Made by a program: the position numbers and the translations under genes
From: Actinobacteria bacterium casp-actino8
Lineage (GTDB): Bacteria > Actinomycetota > Acidimicrobiia > Acidimicrobiales > Ilumatobacteraceae
NCBI GenBank assembly: GCA_001510455.1
Contig: LFFH01000050.1
Location: 1-10,388 of the forward strand
DNA length: 10,388 nt
Direction of reading: 5' to 3'
Part shown: positions 1 to 6,408 of the stretch, piece after piece
Numbering within the stretch: position 1 is the stretch's first letter
Layout of the letters: every line of letters begins with the position of its first letter
The notes under the pieces: generated by a model
What the model was told of the DNA's origin: nothing
Database searches by the model: none
The model's input: only the letters and a program-made list of their open reading frames with translations

Positions 1-33
1 GCGCGCCGCAAGCGTCGTACAGCCAAGAAGTAA
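1..33 (+). CDS. 3' end of a basic protein, possibly HU-like (partial)
   Basis: Only the last ten codons and the TAA stop are in the window. They encode the tail ARRKRRTAKK, in which seven of ten residues are Arg or Lys. Actinobacterial HU proteins (HupB) carry long Lys/Arg/Ala C-terminal tails that bind DNA and compact the nucleoid, and this tail fits. The context agrees: in M. tuberculosis hupB lies a few genes upstream of gpsA on the same strand, with cofC/fbiD between them on the other strand, as here. A basic ribosomal protein tail would look similar, so the identity is inference. A strong intrinsic terminator follows 28 bases after the stop, so this gene is transcribed separately from what follows. 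Confidence 0.4.
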   Translation, partial: ARRKRRTAKK

Positions 34-61
34 TTCGTCACCCACCACGGGTACGGAACGG

Positions 62-95
62 ATCGAGCGGGGGAAACCCCGCTCGATTTCATTTT
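62..95 (+). terminator. Rho-independent terminator of the upstream basic-protein gene
   Basis: A perfect 11-bp stem pairs 62-72 (ATCGAGCGGGG) with 77-87 (CCCCGCTCGAT) around a GAAA tetraloop at 73-76. Two G-T wobble pairs could extend it (61/88 and 60/89). The right arm runs into the T-rich tract TTTCATTTT (87-95). This is the only classic hairpin-plus-T terminator I found in the window. It works on the + strand only, because the opposite strand has no T-run after the stem. Confidence 0.88.
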
Positions 96-117
96 CCGGC
101 TCGATTTCCCTTTCGCC

Positions 118-933
118 GTGGAACCGACGACACTGCCTGACGTGAGCCGTCCGAGCCGTGCCGAGATCTGTGCCGACCTGGCCGATGAGCACGCCGTCCT
201 GGCCGAGATGGTGGGTGATCTCACCCCCTCTGATTGGCGTCGGGCGACACCATCGCCCGAGTGGTCGATCGCTGATCAGATCAGTCACTTGGCGTTCTTC
301 GATCATCGGGCCACCCTCGCCCTCGTCGATCCCGAGAACTTCACAGCCGATCGAGAGCGTCTGATCGCCGCGGCGCCACGTGATCTGTCGATCGAACTCG
401 GTCGACTCGTGTCAGCCGACGAACTCGTGGGTGAGTGGAACACCAATCGAGCCCGACTCGGTGAAGCCGCCCGGCAGGTGGACGAGACGATCAGGGTTCC
501 GTGGTACGGACCATCGATGTCGGTCACGTCGTTCCTGACGGCGCGTCTCATGGAAACGTGGGCGCATGGATGTGACGTCGCCGACGCCCTCGGACGACCG
601 ATCGTCGCGTCGTCCCGATTGCGTCACGTCTCCCATATCGGGGTGTCGGCCCGGCCGTACAGCCTCATGGTCAACGGGCGCGAGGCCGACCGACGTCCGA
701 TCCGCGTCGAATTGAGCGCACCCGACGGAGAGCGATGGGTGTGGGGTGAACGAGACGCCGAGGGCGGATCGGTGAGTGGATCGGCTCTCGACTTCTGCCT
801 GTTGGTGGTGCAGCGTCGACACATGTCCGAGACGTCGCTCACCGTTCTCGGTGAGGCGGCGGGTGAGTGGATGGAGATCGCCCAAGCCTTCGCCGGACCG
901 GCCGGTTCCGGGCGCGCGCCTCGCCTTCGCTAG
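118..933 (+). CDS. TIGR03084-type metal-binding protein (DinB / maleylpyruvate isomerase-like fold)
   Basis: A 271-residue protein of the DinB/MDMPI superfamily, best matching what I know as the TIGR03084 family. The N-terminal helical bundle (about 15-160) carries the expected divalent-metal ligands: H57 in ISHLAFFDHR, and E146 and H150 in METWAHGCDVADALG. This is the H...E-x3-H pattern of mycothiol-dependent maleylpyruvate isomerase. A smaller C-terminal alpha/beta part (about 165-265) completes the usual length. Relatives use mycothiol as cofactor or detoxify electrophiles; the substrate here cannot be read from sequence. The GTG at 118 gives the longest form, but a second GTG at 142 would give MSRPSRAE and still keep the whole domain. 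Neither has a Shine-Dalgarno site, and the terminator leaves little promoter room before 118. The TAG stop overlaps the stop of the convergent deacetylase gene. Confidence 0.85.
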   Translation: MEPTTLPDVSRPSRAEICADLADEHAVLAEMVGDLTPSDWRRATPSPEWSIADQISHLAFFDHRATLALVDPENFTADRERLIAAAPRDLSIELGRLVSADELVGEWNTNRARLGEAARQVDETIRVPWYGPSMSVTSFLTARLMETWAHGCDVADALGRPIVASSRLRHVSHIGVSARPYSLMVNGREADRRPIRVELSAPDGERWVWGERDAEGGSVSGSALDFCLLVVQRRHMSETSLTVLGEAAGEWMEIAQAFAGPAGSGRAPRLR

Positions 934-1709
934 AGGTTGTCGATCTTCTTGAAGATCTCGGCGGCCGCGCGACCGATGTCGTTCCCGAGTTCGGCCAACC
1001 GTCGGCGGATTCGACGCTCGAAGGCGGCCAGCGCGTCGGCGTCGGTGGCCTTCATGGTGCTCTCGAACTGAGACCCGTGGGCCAGCAAGGCGTCGATCTT
1101 CGCGTCGACCGACCGAGAGACGTCTTCGGCATGGTCGGGTTCGTCGGCTTCCCAGAGCAGAAGGGCATCGGGACGGTGGTGGGCGATGCCGTGTTCGGGG
1201 CAGAAGTGAGGATCGCGGGCGACGACGATCGCGTCACAGGTGAGGAAGCCGGCATGGCGATGGTCGGGATGGAGCCGGTAGCGCTTCCACGGATCGTGTC
1301 CGAGGACGACATTCGGTCGGAGCCGCCGAATGTGACGGGCGATCTCGCTCACGAGGGCCGGCGATTCGGCGAGTTCACCGTCGATCTGCTCGAGGAAGAC
1401 GACCTCGCCCGTCGAACCCAGACGGCGTGCTGCCTCTCGCTGCTCGAGCTGTCGTCGCACGACGAGGGCTCGGGTGTCGGCGTCGACGTCCCACGTGCCT
1501 TTCGAACCGTCGGTGAGAACGAGGTGATGAATCGTGCATCCGGCCGCGGCCCACTTGGCCAGAGTTCCTCCACACCCGAACTCGATGTCGTCGGGGTGAG
1601 CTCCGATCGCCAGCGCGACCGACGGTGTCGCCAGATCGACGCTCGAGATGGTGGGGCCGGCGGTCGAAACGGGGATCGACGGCTGGCCGGGTTCGTTGGC
1701 GTCGGTCAT
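930..1709 (-). CDS. PIG-L (LmbE-like) family zinc N-acetylglucosaminyl deacetylase
   Basis: A 259-residue hydrolase of the PIG-L/LmbE family, which includes the mycothiol enzymes MshB and Mca. Near the N terminus is AHPDDIEFGCGG (A37-G48). By analogy to MshB, H38 and D41 would bind zinc and D40 would be the catalytic base. The second motif, HPDHRHAG (147-154), supplies H147 and the third zinc ligand H150. All key residues are present, so it should be active; the natural amide substrate (amino-sugar or thiol conjugate) is unknown. It is somewhat shorter than MshB. The ATG at 1709 is chosen because it overlaps the cofC stop as ATGA (1706-1709), the mark of translational coupling. The open frame runs up to 1886, but that stretch is Arg-rich shadow of cofC. 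Residues 1-28 are poorly structured. Its stop overlaps the stop of the + strand gene at 930-933. Confidence 0.88.
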   Translation of the reverse strand: MTDANEPGQPSIPVSTAGPTISSVDLATPSVALAIGAHPDDIEFGCGGTLAKWAAAGCTIHHLVLTDGSKGTWDVDADTRALVVRRQLEQREAARRLGSTGEVVFLEQIDGELAESPALVSEIARHIRRLRPNVVLGHDPWKRYRLHPDHRHAGFLTCDAIVVARDPHFCPEHGIAHHRPDALLLWEADEPDHAEDVSRSVDAKIDALLAHGSQFESTMKATDADALAAFERRIRRRLAELGNDIGRAAAEIFKKIDNL

Positions 1710-2326
1710 GGTGCGGTCCATTCGGGCAAGTGGGTCGCTACGAAGTCTCTCACCAGAGTCAGGTCGTCGACCGTGTCGACGTCGGTGGCGAGACGGTCGT
1801 CGGTGACGACGGTGAGCGGAACGCCGATCGTTTCGGTCAGATCGCTGTGGGCGGTGAACGAGTCCGACCCGTAGCAAAACTGCCAACGCGAGAGATGTCG
1901 ACGGGGAATGACGGCCACGTTGGTCCCGTCCTGGTGGCGATCGGGAGCGAGGAGGACGGAATCCTCGGGCGCATTGCGGATGGCCGAGGTGAGGATCGAG
2001 CCGAGATCGGTGGCGAGTGGGAGATCGGCATGGCAGACGGCGACGTGTGAGATACCACTCCGGACGATTGTCGGCAGTGCTTCGGTGAGTGACGCGTTCA
2101 GGCCGACCGCCGACACTCGGATGGGTGTGGCGCCTCGCTCATTCGCCCAGTCGGCGATGCGCTCGTCGTCGCAGACCACGAAAGTTCGCACCTCGTGACG
2201 GGCGTCGACGACGACCTCGGCCATCGCACGAGCCAGTCGTTCTCGCTGATCGGGAGACAGCGACTCGGACAGACGTGATTTGCCCAGGTCGAAGGAGCGC
2301 ACGGGAACGACGAGGGCGAGGTCCAC
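1706..2326 (-). CDS. cofC: CofC/FbiD guanylyltransferase of coenzyme F420 synthesis
   Basis: A 206-residue nucleotidyltransferase. CofC/FbiD activates 2-phospho-L-lactate, or phosphoenolpyruvate in mycobacteria, with GTP, giving the dinucleotide used by FbiA/CofD to build the F420 side chain. Family landmarks are visible in order: the N-terminal VPVRSFDLGKSRL (7-19), CDDE (52-55), GLNASL (75-80), HADLPL (99-104) with the metal-binding Asp, APDRHQDGTN (127-136), and DVDTVDDL (182-189) near the C terminus. Length is normal for the family. The start is the GTG at 2326: a stop lies in frame at 2336-2338 and no other start comes between. A TAGGCT element six bases upstream suggests a leaderless transcript. 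It is the first gene of a two-gene operon with the PIG-L deacetylase and is divergent from gpsA. Which acid it uses cannot be told from sequence by eye. No other F420 gene is in the window. Confidence 0.9.
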   Translation of the reverse strand: MDLALVVPVRSFDLGKSRLSESLSPDQRERLARAMAEVVVDARHEVRTFVVCDDERIADWANERGATPIRVSAVGLNASLTEALPTIVRSGISHVAVCHADLPLATDLGSILTSAIRNAPEDSVLLAPDRHQDGTNVAVIPRRHLSRWQFCYGSDSFTAHSDLTETIGVPLTVVTDDRLATDVDTVDDLTLVRDFVATHLPEWTAP

Positions 2327-2338
2327 GCATCGAGCCTA
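2327..2338 (-). promoter_or_regulatory. Candidate -10 element and leaderless start of cofC
   Basis: TAGGCT (2338 down to 2333 on the minus strand) matches the actinobacterial TANNNT -10. It is followed by six bases and then the GTG start codon at 2326, so transcription probably begins at or next to the start codon. No Shine-Dalgarno sequence is present and no clear -35 was found. Confidence 0.5.
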
Positions 2339-2357
2339 CGAGTGAGCCTCGCGCCGT

Positions 2358-2363
2358 TACGCT
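2358..2363 (+). promoter_or_regulatory. Candidate -10 element for gpsA
   Basis: TACGCT fits the TANNNT -10 pattern and lies in the 56-base divergent gap between cofC and gpsA. Transcription would begin around 2370, giving a leader of roughly a dozen bases before the ATG at 2383. No convincing -35 is visible, and the motif is short enough to occur by chance. Confidence 0.3.
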
Positions 2364-2382
2364 CGGAGTGGGGGTGAACGAG

Positions 2383-3390
2383 ATGACGAACGGTCGTTCG
2401 ATGAGGGTGGCGGTGATCGGTGCCGGGTCGTGGGGAACGACGGTGGCGTCGATCGTGGCACCGAACGCTCCGACGGTGTTGTGGGCCAGAAATCGCGAAC
2501 TGGTCGACGTCATGGCGACGACTCGACGCAACGATCGCTACTTGCCCGATGCGCCGCTTCCCCAGGATCTCGAGTTCACGGCGTCGATGGCCGACGCAGT
2601 GGCTTCGGCCGATGTCGTGGTCATGGGTGTTCCATCTCACGGATTTCGCGACGTCGTGATCGAGGTGGCCCGATACGTTCGGCCATGGGTGCCGGTCGTG
2701 AGTCTGGCCAAGGGCCTCGAGCGCAGTTCGTTGAAACGAATGAGCGAAGTCGTGGCGGACGAGATGCCGGGTCATCCGGTCGCTGTTCTGACCGGACCGA
2801 ATCTCGCCAAGGAGATCATGGCCGGCCAACCGGCAGCAGCAGTGGTCGCCATCGACGACACCACGATCGCGCACGAGTTGCAGCGAGTCTTTTCGCGACC
2901 GACTCTGCGCGTGTACACGAACCCCGACGTCGTCGGCAGCGAGATCGCCGGAGTCGCCAAGAACGTGATCGCCATCGCCTCGGGAATGGCCGCTGGCATG
3001 GGATTCGGCGACAACACTCGCGCCAGCATCATCACGCGAGGACTGGCCGAGATGACTCGACTCGGTATGGCGATGGGAGGTGAGGGTCTCACGTTCGCCG
3101 GGTTGGCCGGAATGGGCGACCTGATCGCCACGTGTTCGTCGACGCAGAGCCGCAACAATCAGGTGGGTCTGCGCCTTGGTCGTGGTGAATCCATCGATGC
3201 CATCATGGAGTCGATGACGATGGTCGCCGAGGGTGTGAAGAGCTCGCCGTCAGTTCTCGACTTGGCCCGTCGCCACGACGTCGAGATGCCGATCACCGAG
3301 CAGGTGGTCGCGGTGTGTCATCAGGGCCGAGCGGCGAGTGATGCCATGGCGGCCCTCATGCAACGTCGACGGCGGAGTGAACTTGGCTAG
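2383..3390 (+). CDS. gpsA: NAD(P)-dependent glycerol-3-phosphate dehydrogenase
   Basis: A 335-residue cytosolic enzyme that reduces dihydroxyacetone phosphate to sn-glycerol 3-phosphate, the backbone for phospholipids. The N-terminal Rossmann motif VIGAGSWGT (11-19) binds the nucleotide. SLAKGLE (107-113) and TGPNLAKEI (137-145) are family signatures. The substrate domain has AGVAKNV with the catalytic K193, then GFGDNTR (207-213) with the substrate-binding Asn/Thr/Arg. Length is typical. Starts are possible at GTG 2374, ATG 2383 and ATG 2401. I chose 2383 because the G-rich GGGGG at 2370-2374 sits about eight bases upstream as a possible ribosome site. The frame stays open upstream to 2089, but that part lies inside cofC and is Arg-rich shadow. 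The next gene begins inside its last codons, so the two are probably co-transcribed. Confidence 0.95.
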   Translation: MTNGRSMRVAVIGAGSWGTTVASIVAPNAPTVLWARNRELVDVMATTRRNDRYLPDAPLPQDLEFTASMADAVASADVVVMGVPSHGFRDVVIEVARYVRPWVPVVSLAKGLERSSLKRMSEVVADEMPGHPVAVLTGPNLAKEIMAGQPAAAVVAIDDTTIAHELQRVFSRPTLRVYTNPDVVGSEIAGVAKNVIAIASGMAAGMGFGDNTRASIITRGLAEMTRLGMAMGGEGLTFAGLAGMGDLIATCSSTQSRNNQVGLRLGRGESIDAIMESMTMVAEGVKSSPSVLDLARRHDVEMPITEQVVAVCHQGRAASDAMAALMQRRRRSELG

Positions 3391-4693
3391 GTGGTGGCGA
3401 CGAAGCGCTGCGAACGTCGATCCACCCGTCGTTGCGGGTGCGGCGACGGGCGTGCTCGGCTCGCCGTGGCGAGCCGTGGTCAGGCCGTGGGGCGACGTTC
3501 ATCCGAAGGACGGATCGTCGCCACTGCGCTGGTTCGTGGCCGCTGATGATCGTTGGCATCACCCCGACCGCGAGGCGGCCGTGCGCCAACGTCTCGTCGA
3601 TGGTGTGCCGGTGATCGAGACTCGAATGCGAGTGCCTCGAGGTGATGTGGTGCAGACGGTCTGGAGCACGACGGTCGGAGACGTGGGGGCGACCGTCATC
3701 GACGTGTCGAACGAATCGGCGCTTCCCGTCGCCGTTGCGCTCACTCGTACCGATCTCATCACTTTCCGTCCGACGACGTCCTCGGAGGAATGGCCTGCAC
3801 CCGGTCTCGATCTACCGAATCGACCGCTCGTGGTTCCGATCGGCCATCGATCGAGCGCTCGAGTCGTGTTGCGCCACGACGGACGTGTCGATTCGCTACC
3901 GGCGGAACTTCCCGACGTGGAATCGGTGATGCGTGGCTGGTCGGCGGTGGTCGATCGAGGCGGGCGTCTCGTCGTTCCCGATCTGCTCGACGGTGTTCCG
4001 CTCGGCGAACGTGTCACCTCGGCGCGATGCCAGGCGATCCTGCTCGGTGACCATGCCGAGTCGGCTGCCGAACGTCTGCTCGATCTCGACGAGCGAGTTC
4101 GAGCCAATGTGGAGGTGGCCGATCCGGTGTTCGTCGTCGGACGAATCGAAGAGATGCTCGACGACATGCGTCGGGGCCGACTCGATCACACGACGGCGCG
4201 ACTCGCCGTGACGGCTGCTAGCCGACTGTTCGGAGACGACGAGCGAGCGCGGGCCGATCTGGTGGCCGCCGTGGCGCGCGTTCGCGGCTGTCGTGCCGAC
4301 GATATGTGCGCGGCATGGGGAGACGTCGAACCGGTGACGTCGCTGGCCGTGTCGCGTCACGTGCTGCCGGCGCTCGTGCACGACCGCTTGGCTCGCCTCA
4401 CGGCGCGCGACACGGTCACGTTGCTGCCCGACGGAATGCCCAACGATTGGCTCGGCGTGTCGTGCGAGGCGCACGGGATCGCCGTCGGTGACCGGCACAC
4501 CGTGTCGTTCGCCGTTCGTTGGCACGGTGAGCGTCCAGCCGTGTTGTGGGAGATCGACGGACCCGCTGGCTTCGTTCTTCGAAGTGGTGTGGACCCATCG
4601 TGGTCGAGCAGTGATGTGCGAGGTGAAGCGCTCTGGACTGCACCGTCGCGGCCGAAGACCTCGCTCGCCGTGAGCGACCAGTCGTTCAGCTGA
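3377..4693 (+). CDS. Conserved-looking protein of unknown function, glycosidase-like edges
   Basis: A 438-residue protein I cannot name. It has no signal peptide or membrane segment, so it should be cytosolic. Residues ~20-210 are beta-rich, for example VIETRMRVPRGDVVQTVWST and DVSNESALPVAVALTR. Residues ~215-330 are mainly helical and acidic/Arg-rich. The C terminus (~340-430) is again beta-rich with WLGVSCEAHG (from 358), the striking RWHGERP (381-387) and DPSWSS...RGEALW. I remember similar C-terminal patterns in uncharacterised actinobacterial proteins, and the beta-helix-beta order recalls glycosidases. The helical part is too short for a full (alpha/alpha)6 barrel and no catalytic acid pair stands out, so an enzyme role is only a guess. 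The GTG at 3377 overlaps gpsA by 14 bases. Other starts are GTG 3338, ATG 3341 and TTG 3383, the last with GGAG five bases upstream. The stop lies eight bases from the convergent flavoprotein gene. Confidence 0.7.
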   Translation: MNLARWWRRSAANVDPPVVAGAATGVLGSPWRAVVRPWGDVHPKDGSSPLRWFVAADDRWHHPDREAAVRQRLVDGVPVIETRMRVPRGDVVQTVWSTTVGDVGATVIDVSNESALPVAVALTRTDLITFRPTTSSEEWPAPGLDLPNRPLVVPIGHRSSARVVLRHDGRVDSLPAELPDVESVMRGWSAVVDRGGRLVVPDLLDGVPLGERVTSARCQAILLGDHAESAAERLLDLDERVRANVEVADPVFVVGRIEEMLDDMRRGRLDHTTARLAVTAASRLFGDDERARADLVAAVARVRGCRADDMCAAWGDVEPVTSLAVSRHVLPALVHDRLARLTARDTVTLLPDGMPNDWLGVSCEAHGIAVGDRHTVSFAVRWHGERPAVLWEIDGPAGFVLRSGVDPSWSSSDVRGEALWTAPSRPKTSLAVSDQSFS

Positions 4694-4701
4694 CGTGGTG
4701 A

Positions 4702-5241
4702 TCACTCGCCAGAGAGGTTTTCCAGTCGCTGACGGATCAGTTCCTCGATCTCGGGGTCGGTGGTGGTGCCGTCGGCACTGATGTGCTCGGCTCCCTTGGC
4801 GATCTGCACCACTGGTTCGTTCACCATCGTGTTGCCGAGGAGAGTGAGGATCCCCGAGAGCTGCTCGATCATGTGCGCGCCACCGGTGCTGCCGGCACTG
4901 CTCACGATGCTGATCGTCTTGCCGCGTAGCGCGTGCTGACCGAGTGGCCTCGTCACCCAGTCGATGGCGTTCTTCAGGACCCCGGTCGGCCCGAAGTTGT
5001 ATTCGGGAGCAGCGATGAAGATCGCGTCGGCTGACGACACTGCGTCGCGCCACTCGACGACGATCGACGGCGGATCCGATTCGAGATCTTTGTTGTAGTA
5101 GGGGAGTTCACCCAATTGCTCCCAGAACCGAAAAGTCACACTGTCTGGGGCCAGACGTTGAGCCATGCGAACGAGACCCGTGTTCGAGGACTGGCGGCGA
5201 AGGCTTCCGGAAATGGCGAGAATCGAGTGAGTCGACGACAT
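4702..5241 (-). CDS. NADPH-dependent FMN reductase-like flavoprotein (NAD(P)H quinone/azo reductase type)
   Basis: A 179-residue cytosolic protein of the NADPH-dependent FMN reductase family with a flavodoxin-like fold. The FMN phosphate loop is ISGSLRRQSSN (10-20), after the first strand. PEYNFGPTGVLKNAIDW (79-95) is the second signature, lining the flavin, and SSAGSTGGAH (114-123) is the third flavin contact. Relatives reduce flavins, quinones, chromate or azo dyes with NAD(P)H; the substrate here is not readable. The ATG at 5241 places the first strand at residue 7, as the family expects. The frame stays open to 5856, but that extension is antisense to the glycosyltransferase gene. No Shine-Dalgarno is visible, and a -10-like CAGACT ends six bases before the ATG. 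It is transcribed alone and is divergent from the glycan genes, so a link to them is not implied. Confidence 0.92.
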   Translation of the reverse strand: MSSTHSILAISGSLRRQSSNTGLVRMAQRLAPDSVTFRFWEQLGELPYYNKDLESDPPSIVVEWRDAVSSADAIFIAAPEYNFGPTGVLKNAIDWVTRPLGQHALRGKTISIVSSAGSTGGAHMIEQLSGILTLLGNTMVNEPVVQIAKGAEHISADGTTTDPEIEELIRQRLENLSGE

Positions 5242-5253
5242 TCTTCGAGTCTG
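5242..5253 (-). promoter_or_regulatory. Candidate -10 and leaderless start of the flavoprotein gene
   Basis: On the minus strand CAGACT (5253 down to 5248) is followed by six bases (CGAAGA) and the ATG at 5241. Spacing matches the cofC promoter. The first base departs from TANNNT, so this is a weaker call. Confidence 0.3.
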
Positions 5254-5313
5254 GCGGGCCGGAGCACCAACCCACCAACCGAGCGCTGGCACCGTGCCGT
5301 GGTGCTCACCGGG

Positions 5314-5325
5314 CAAGATAGAGGT
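5314..5325 (+). promoter_or_regulatory. Candidate -10 before the glycosyltransferase operon
   Basis: CAAGAT (5314-5319) is followed by six bases and the GTG at 5326. It keeps only the A2, A5 and T6 of TATAAT. Its main support is the repeated six-base spacing and the lack of any spaced Shine-Dalgarno site. It lies in the 84-base divergent gap shared with the flavoprotein gene. Confidence 0.25.
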
Positions 5326-6408
5326 GTGCAAGCCCCCGTGCGCGTGGCGTACACCCTCGAACAGTGCTGGCACAAGGTGCCGGGTGGGACCGCATCGTCG
5401 GCCTTGCGTTCGGCCGTGGCCCTGGTCGACGTGCCGGGTGTCGAGTTGTTGGGAGTGGCCGGACGACATCGTCGCCCGCCGCATCCGGCCTTCACTCCCA
5501 CCGTGCCGGTGCATCAGCTCCCGTATCGCGGCGCAATGCTCTACGAACTCTGGTTGCGTCTCGGCTGGCCGCCGATCGAACGGGCCACCGGACCGGTCGA
5601 CCTCGTCCACTGCACGGGTCTCATCCCGCCACCCAGCCGAGCACCCCTCGTGGCCACCTTGCACGACGTGGCCTGGCGTCATCGACCCGATCAGTTCACC
5701 CGCCACGGTGTGCGTGTCTTCGAGCGGAGCCTCGCCGAGATCAGGCGACGCGCCGATCTGGTCCTCTGTCCGTCGACGGCGACGATGCTCGATGCCGAGC
5801 GCGCCGGGATCGACGTCGCGCGTCTTCGTCTCGTCCCGTGGGGAGTCGAACGCCATCAGGTCACCGAAGCCGACCGACGGGCCGTGCGCGCCAAGTTCTC
5901 ACTGCCGTCGGAGTTCTTGCTCTTCGTCGGCACCGTCGAACCGCGGAAGAACTTGCGACGTCTGGTCGAAGCGATCGCAGCGATGAAGAATCCGCTCCCG
6001 CTCGTCGTCGCCGGAGCTCCGGGCTGGGGCGAGTCGGGGATCGACGGAGTCGAAGGCGTGCAGTTCATCGGATTCGTTCCCGACGACGATCTCCCGGCGC
6101 TCTATTCGGCGGCCGCCGTGTTCTGCTACCCGAGTGAGCGCGAGGGCTTCGGCATGCCGGTACTGGAGGCCATGTCGCAAGGCGTCCCGGTCGTCACGAG
6201 TCTCGGTACCTCCACCGAAGAGGTGGCCGGTGGGGCGGCCGTCCTGGTCGACCCCTTCAGCGTCGACGACATTCGTCGAGGTATCGAGGACGCTTTGTCA
6301 CGTCGGAACGAACTGATCATCTGGGGTCTGCGGCGAGCGGCCCGTCGGGAGTGGTCCGAAACCGCTCGGCTCACCGTTGCCGCCTATCGGGAAGTGGTCG
6401 GAGGATGA
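5326..6408 (+). CDS. GT4-family glycosyltransferase, first of three
   Basis: A 360-residue retaining GT-B glycosyltransferase of family GT4. The N-terminal acceptor domain begins VRVAYTLEQCWHKVPGGTA with the usual glycine-rich loop, and contains THDVAW-like text LHDVAWRH in its middle. The C-terminal donor domain starts with LFVGTVEPRKNLRRLVEA (from 199), where R207 and K208 are expected to contact the donor phosphates. It ends with the EX7E motif EGFGMPVLE (E273 to E281). All family hallmarks are intact; donor and acceptor sugars are unknown. No membrane segment is seen, so it acts at the cytosolic face. The GTG at 5326 is preferred because it places the first strand at residues 5-9. The frame is open to 5116, overlapping the flavoprotein gene, and GTGs at 5299 and 5302 are also possible. 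It overlaps the next transferase by ATGA. Confidence 0.92.
   Translation: MQAPVRVAYTLEQCWHKVPGGTASSALRSAVALVDVPGVELLGVAGRHRRPPHPAFTPTVPVHQLPYRGAMLYELWLRLGWPPIERATGPVDLVHCTGLIPPPSRAPLVATLHDVAWRHRPDQFTRHGVRVFERSLAEIRRRADLVLCPSTATMLDAERAGIDVARLRLVPWGVERHQVTEADRRAVRAKFSLPSEFLLFVGTVEPRKNLRRLVEAIAAMKNPLPLVVAGAPGWGESGIDGVEGVQFIGFVPDDDLPALYSAAAVFCYPSEREGFGMPVLEAMSQGVPVVTSLGTSTEEVAGGAAVLVDPFSVDDIRRGIEDALSRRNELIIWGLRRAARREWSETARLTVAAYREVVGG

Noticed and set aside
412..885. Minus-strand open frame of 157 codons inside the DinB-like gene
   Set aside because: Arg/His/Ser-rich shadow of a gene whose metal ligands H57, E146 and H150 are all in place.
867..1874. Long + strand open frame of 335 codons antisense to the PIG-L deacetylase
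   Set aside because: It is the mirror of a clear enzyme with HPDD and HPDH motifs. The product has no recognisable domain, and long antisense frames are common in high-GC DNA.
2089..2382. N-terminal extension of gpsA into cofC
   Set aside because: The extension is Arg/Pro-rich and antisense to conserved cofC sequence; the Rossmann motif starts just after 2383.
4698..4705. GTGATCAC palindrome over the flavoprotein stop codon, considered as an operator or terminator
   Set aside because: Only 8 bases, no loop or T-run, and GATC-containing palindromes are frequent throughout this sequence.
3896..5053. Minus-strand open frame of 385 codons under the unknown gene and the flavoprotein
   Set aside because: Very rich in Arg, His and Ser with no domain. 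It overlaps, in another frame, the flavoprotein gene, which has intact FMN motifs.
5242..5325. Considered a regulatory RNA or operator in the 84-base divergent gap
   Set aside because: No stable hairpin, repeat or known operator was found by eye beyond the weak -10 candidates listed.
5242..5856. N-terminal extension of the flavoprotein gene
   Set aside because: The extension is antisense to the first glycosyltransferase, and the flavoprotein fold begins right after the ATG at 5241.
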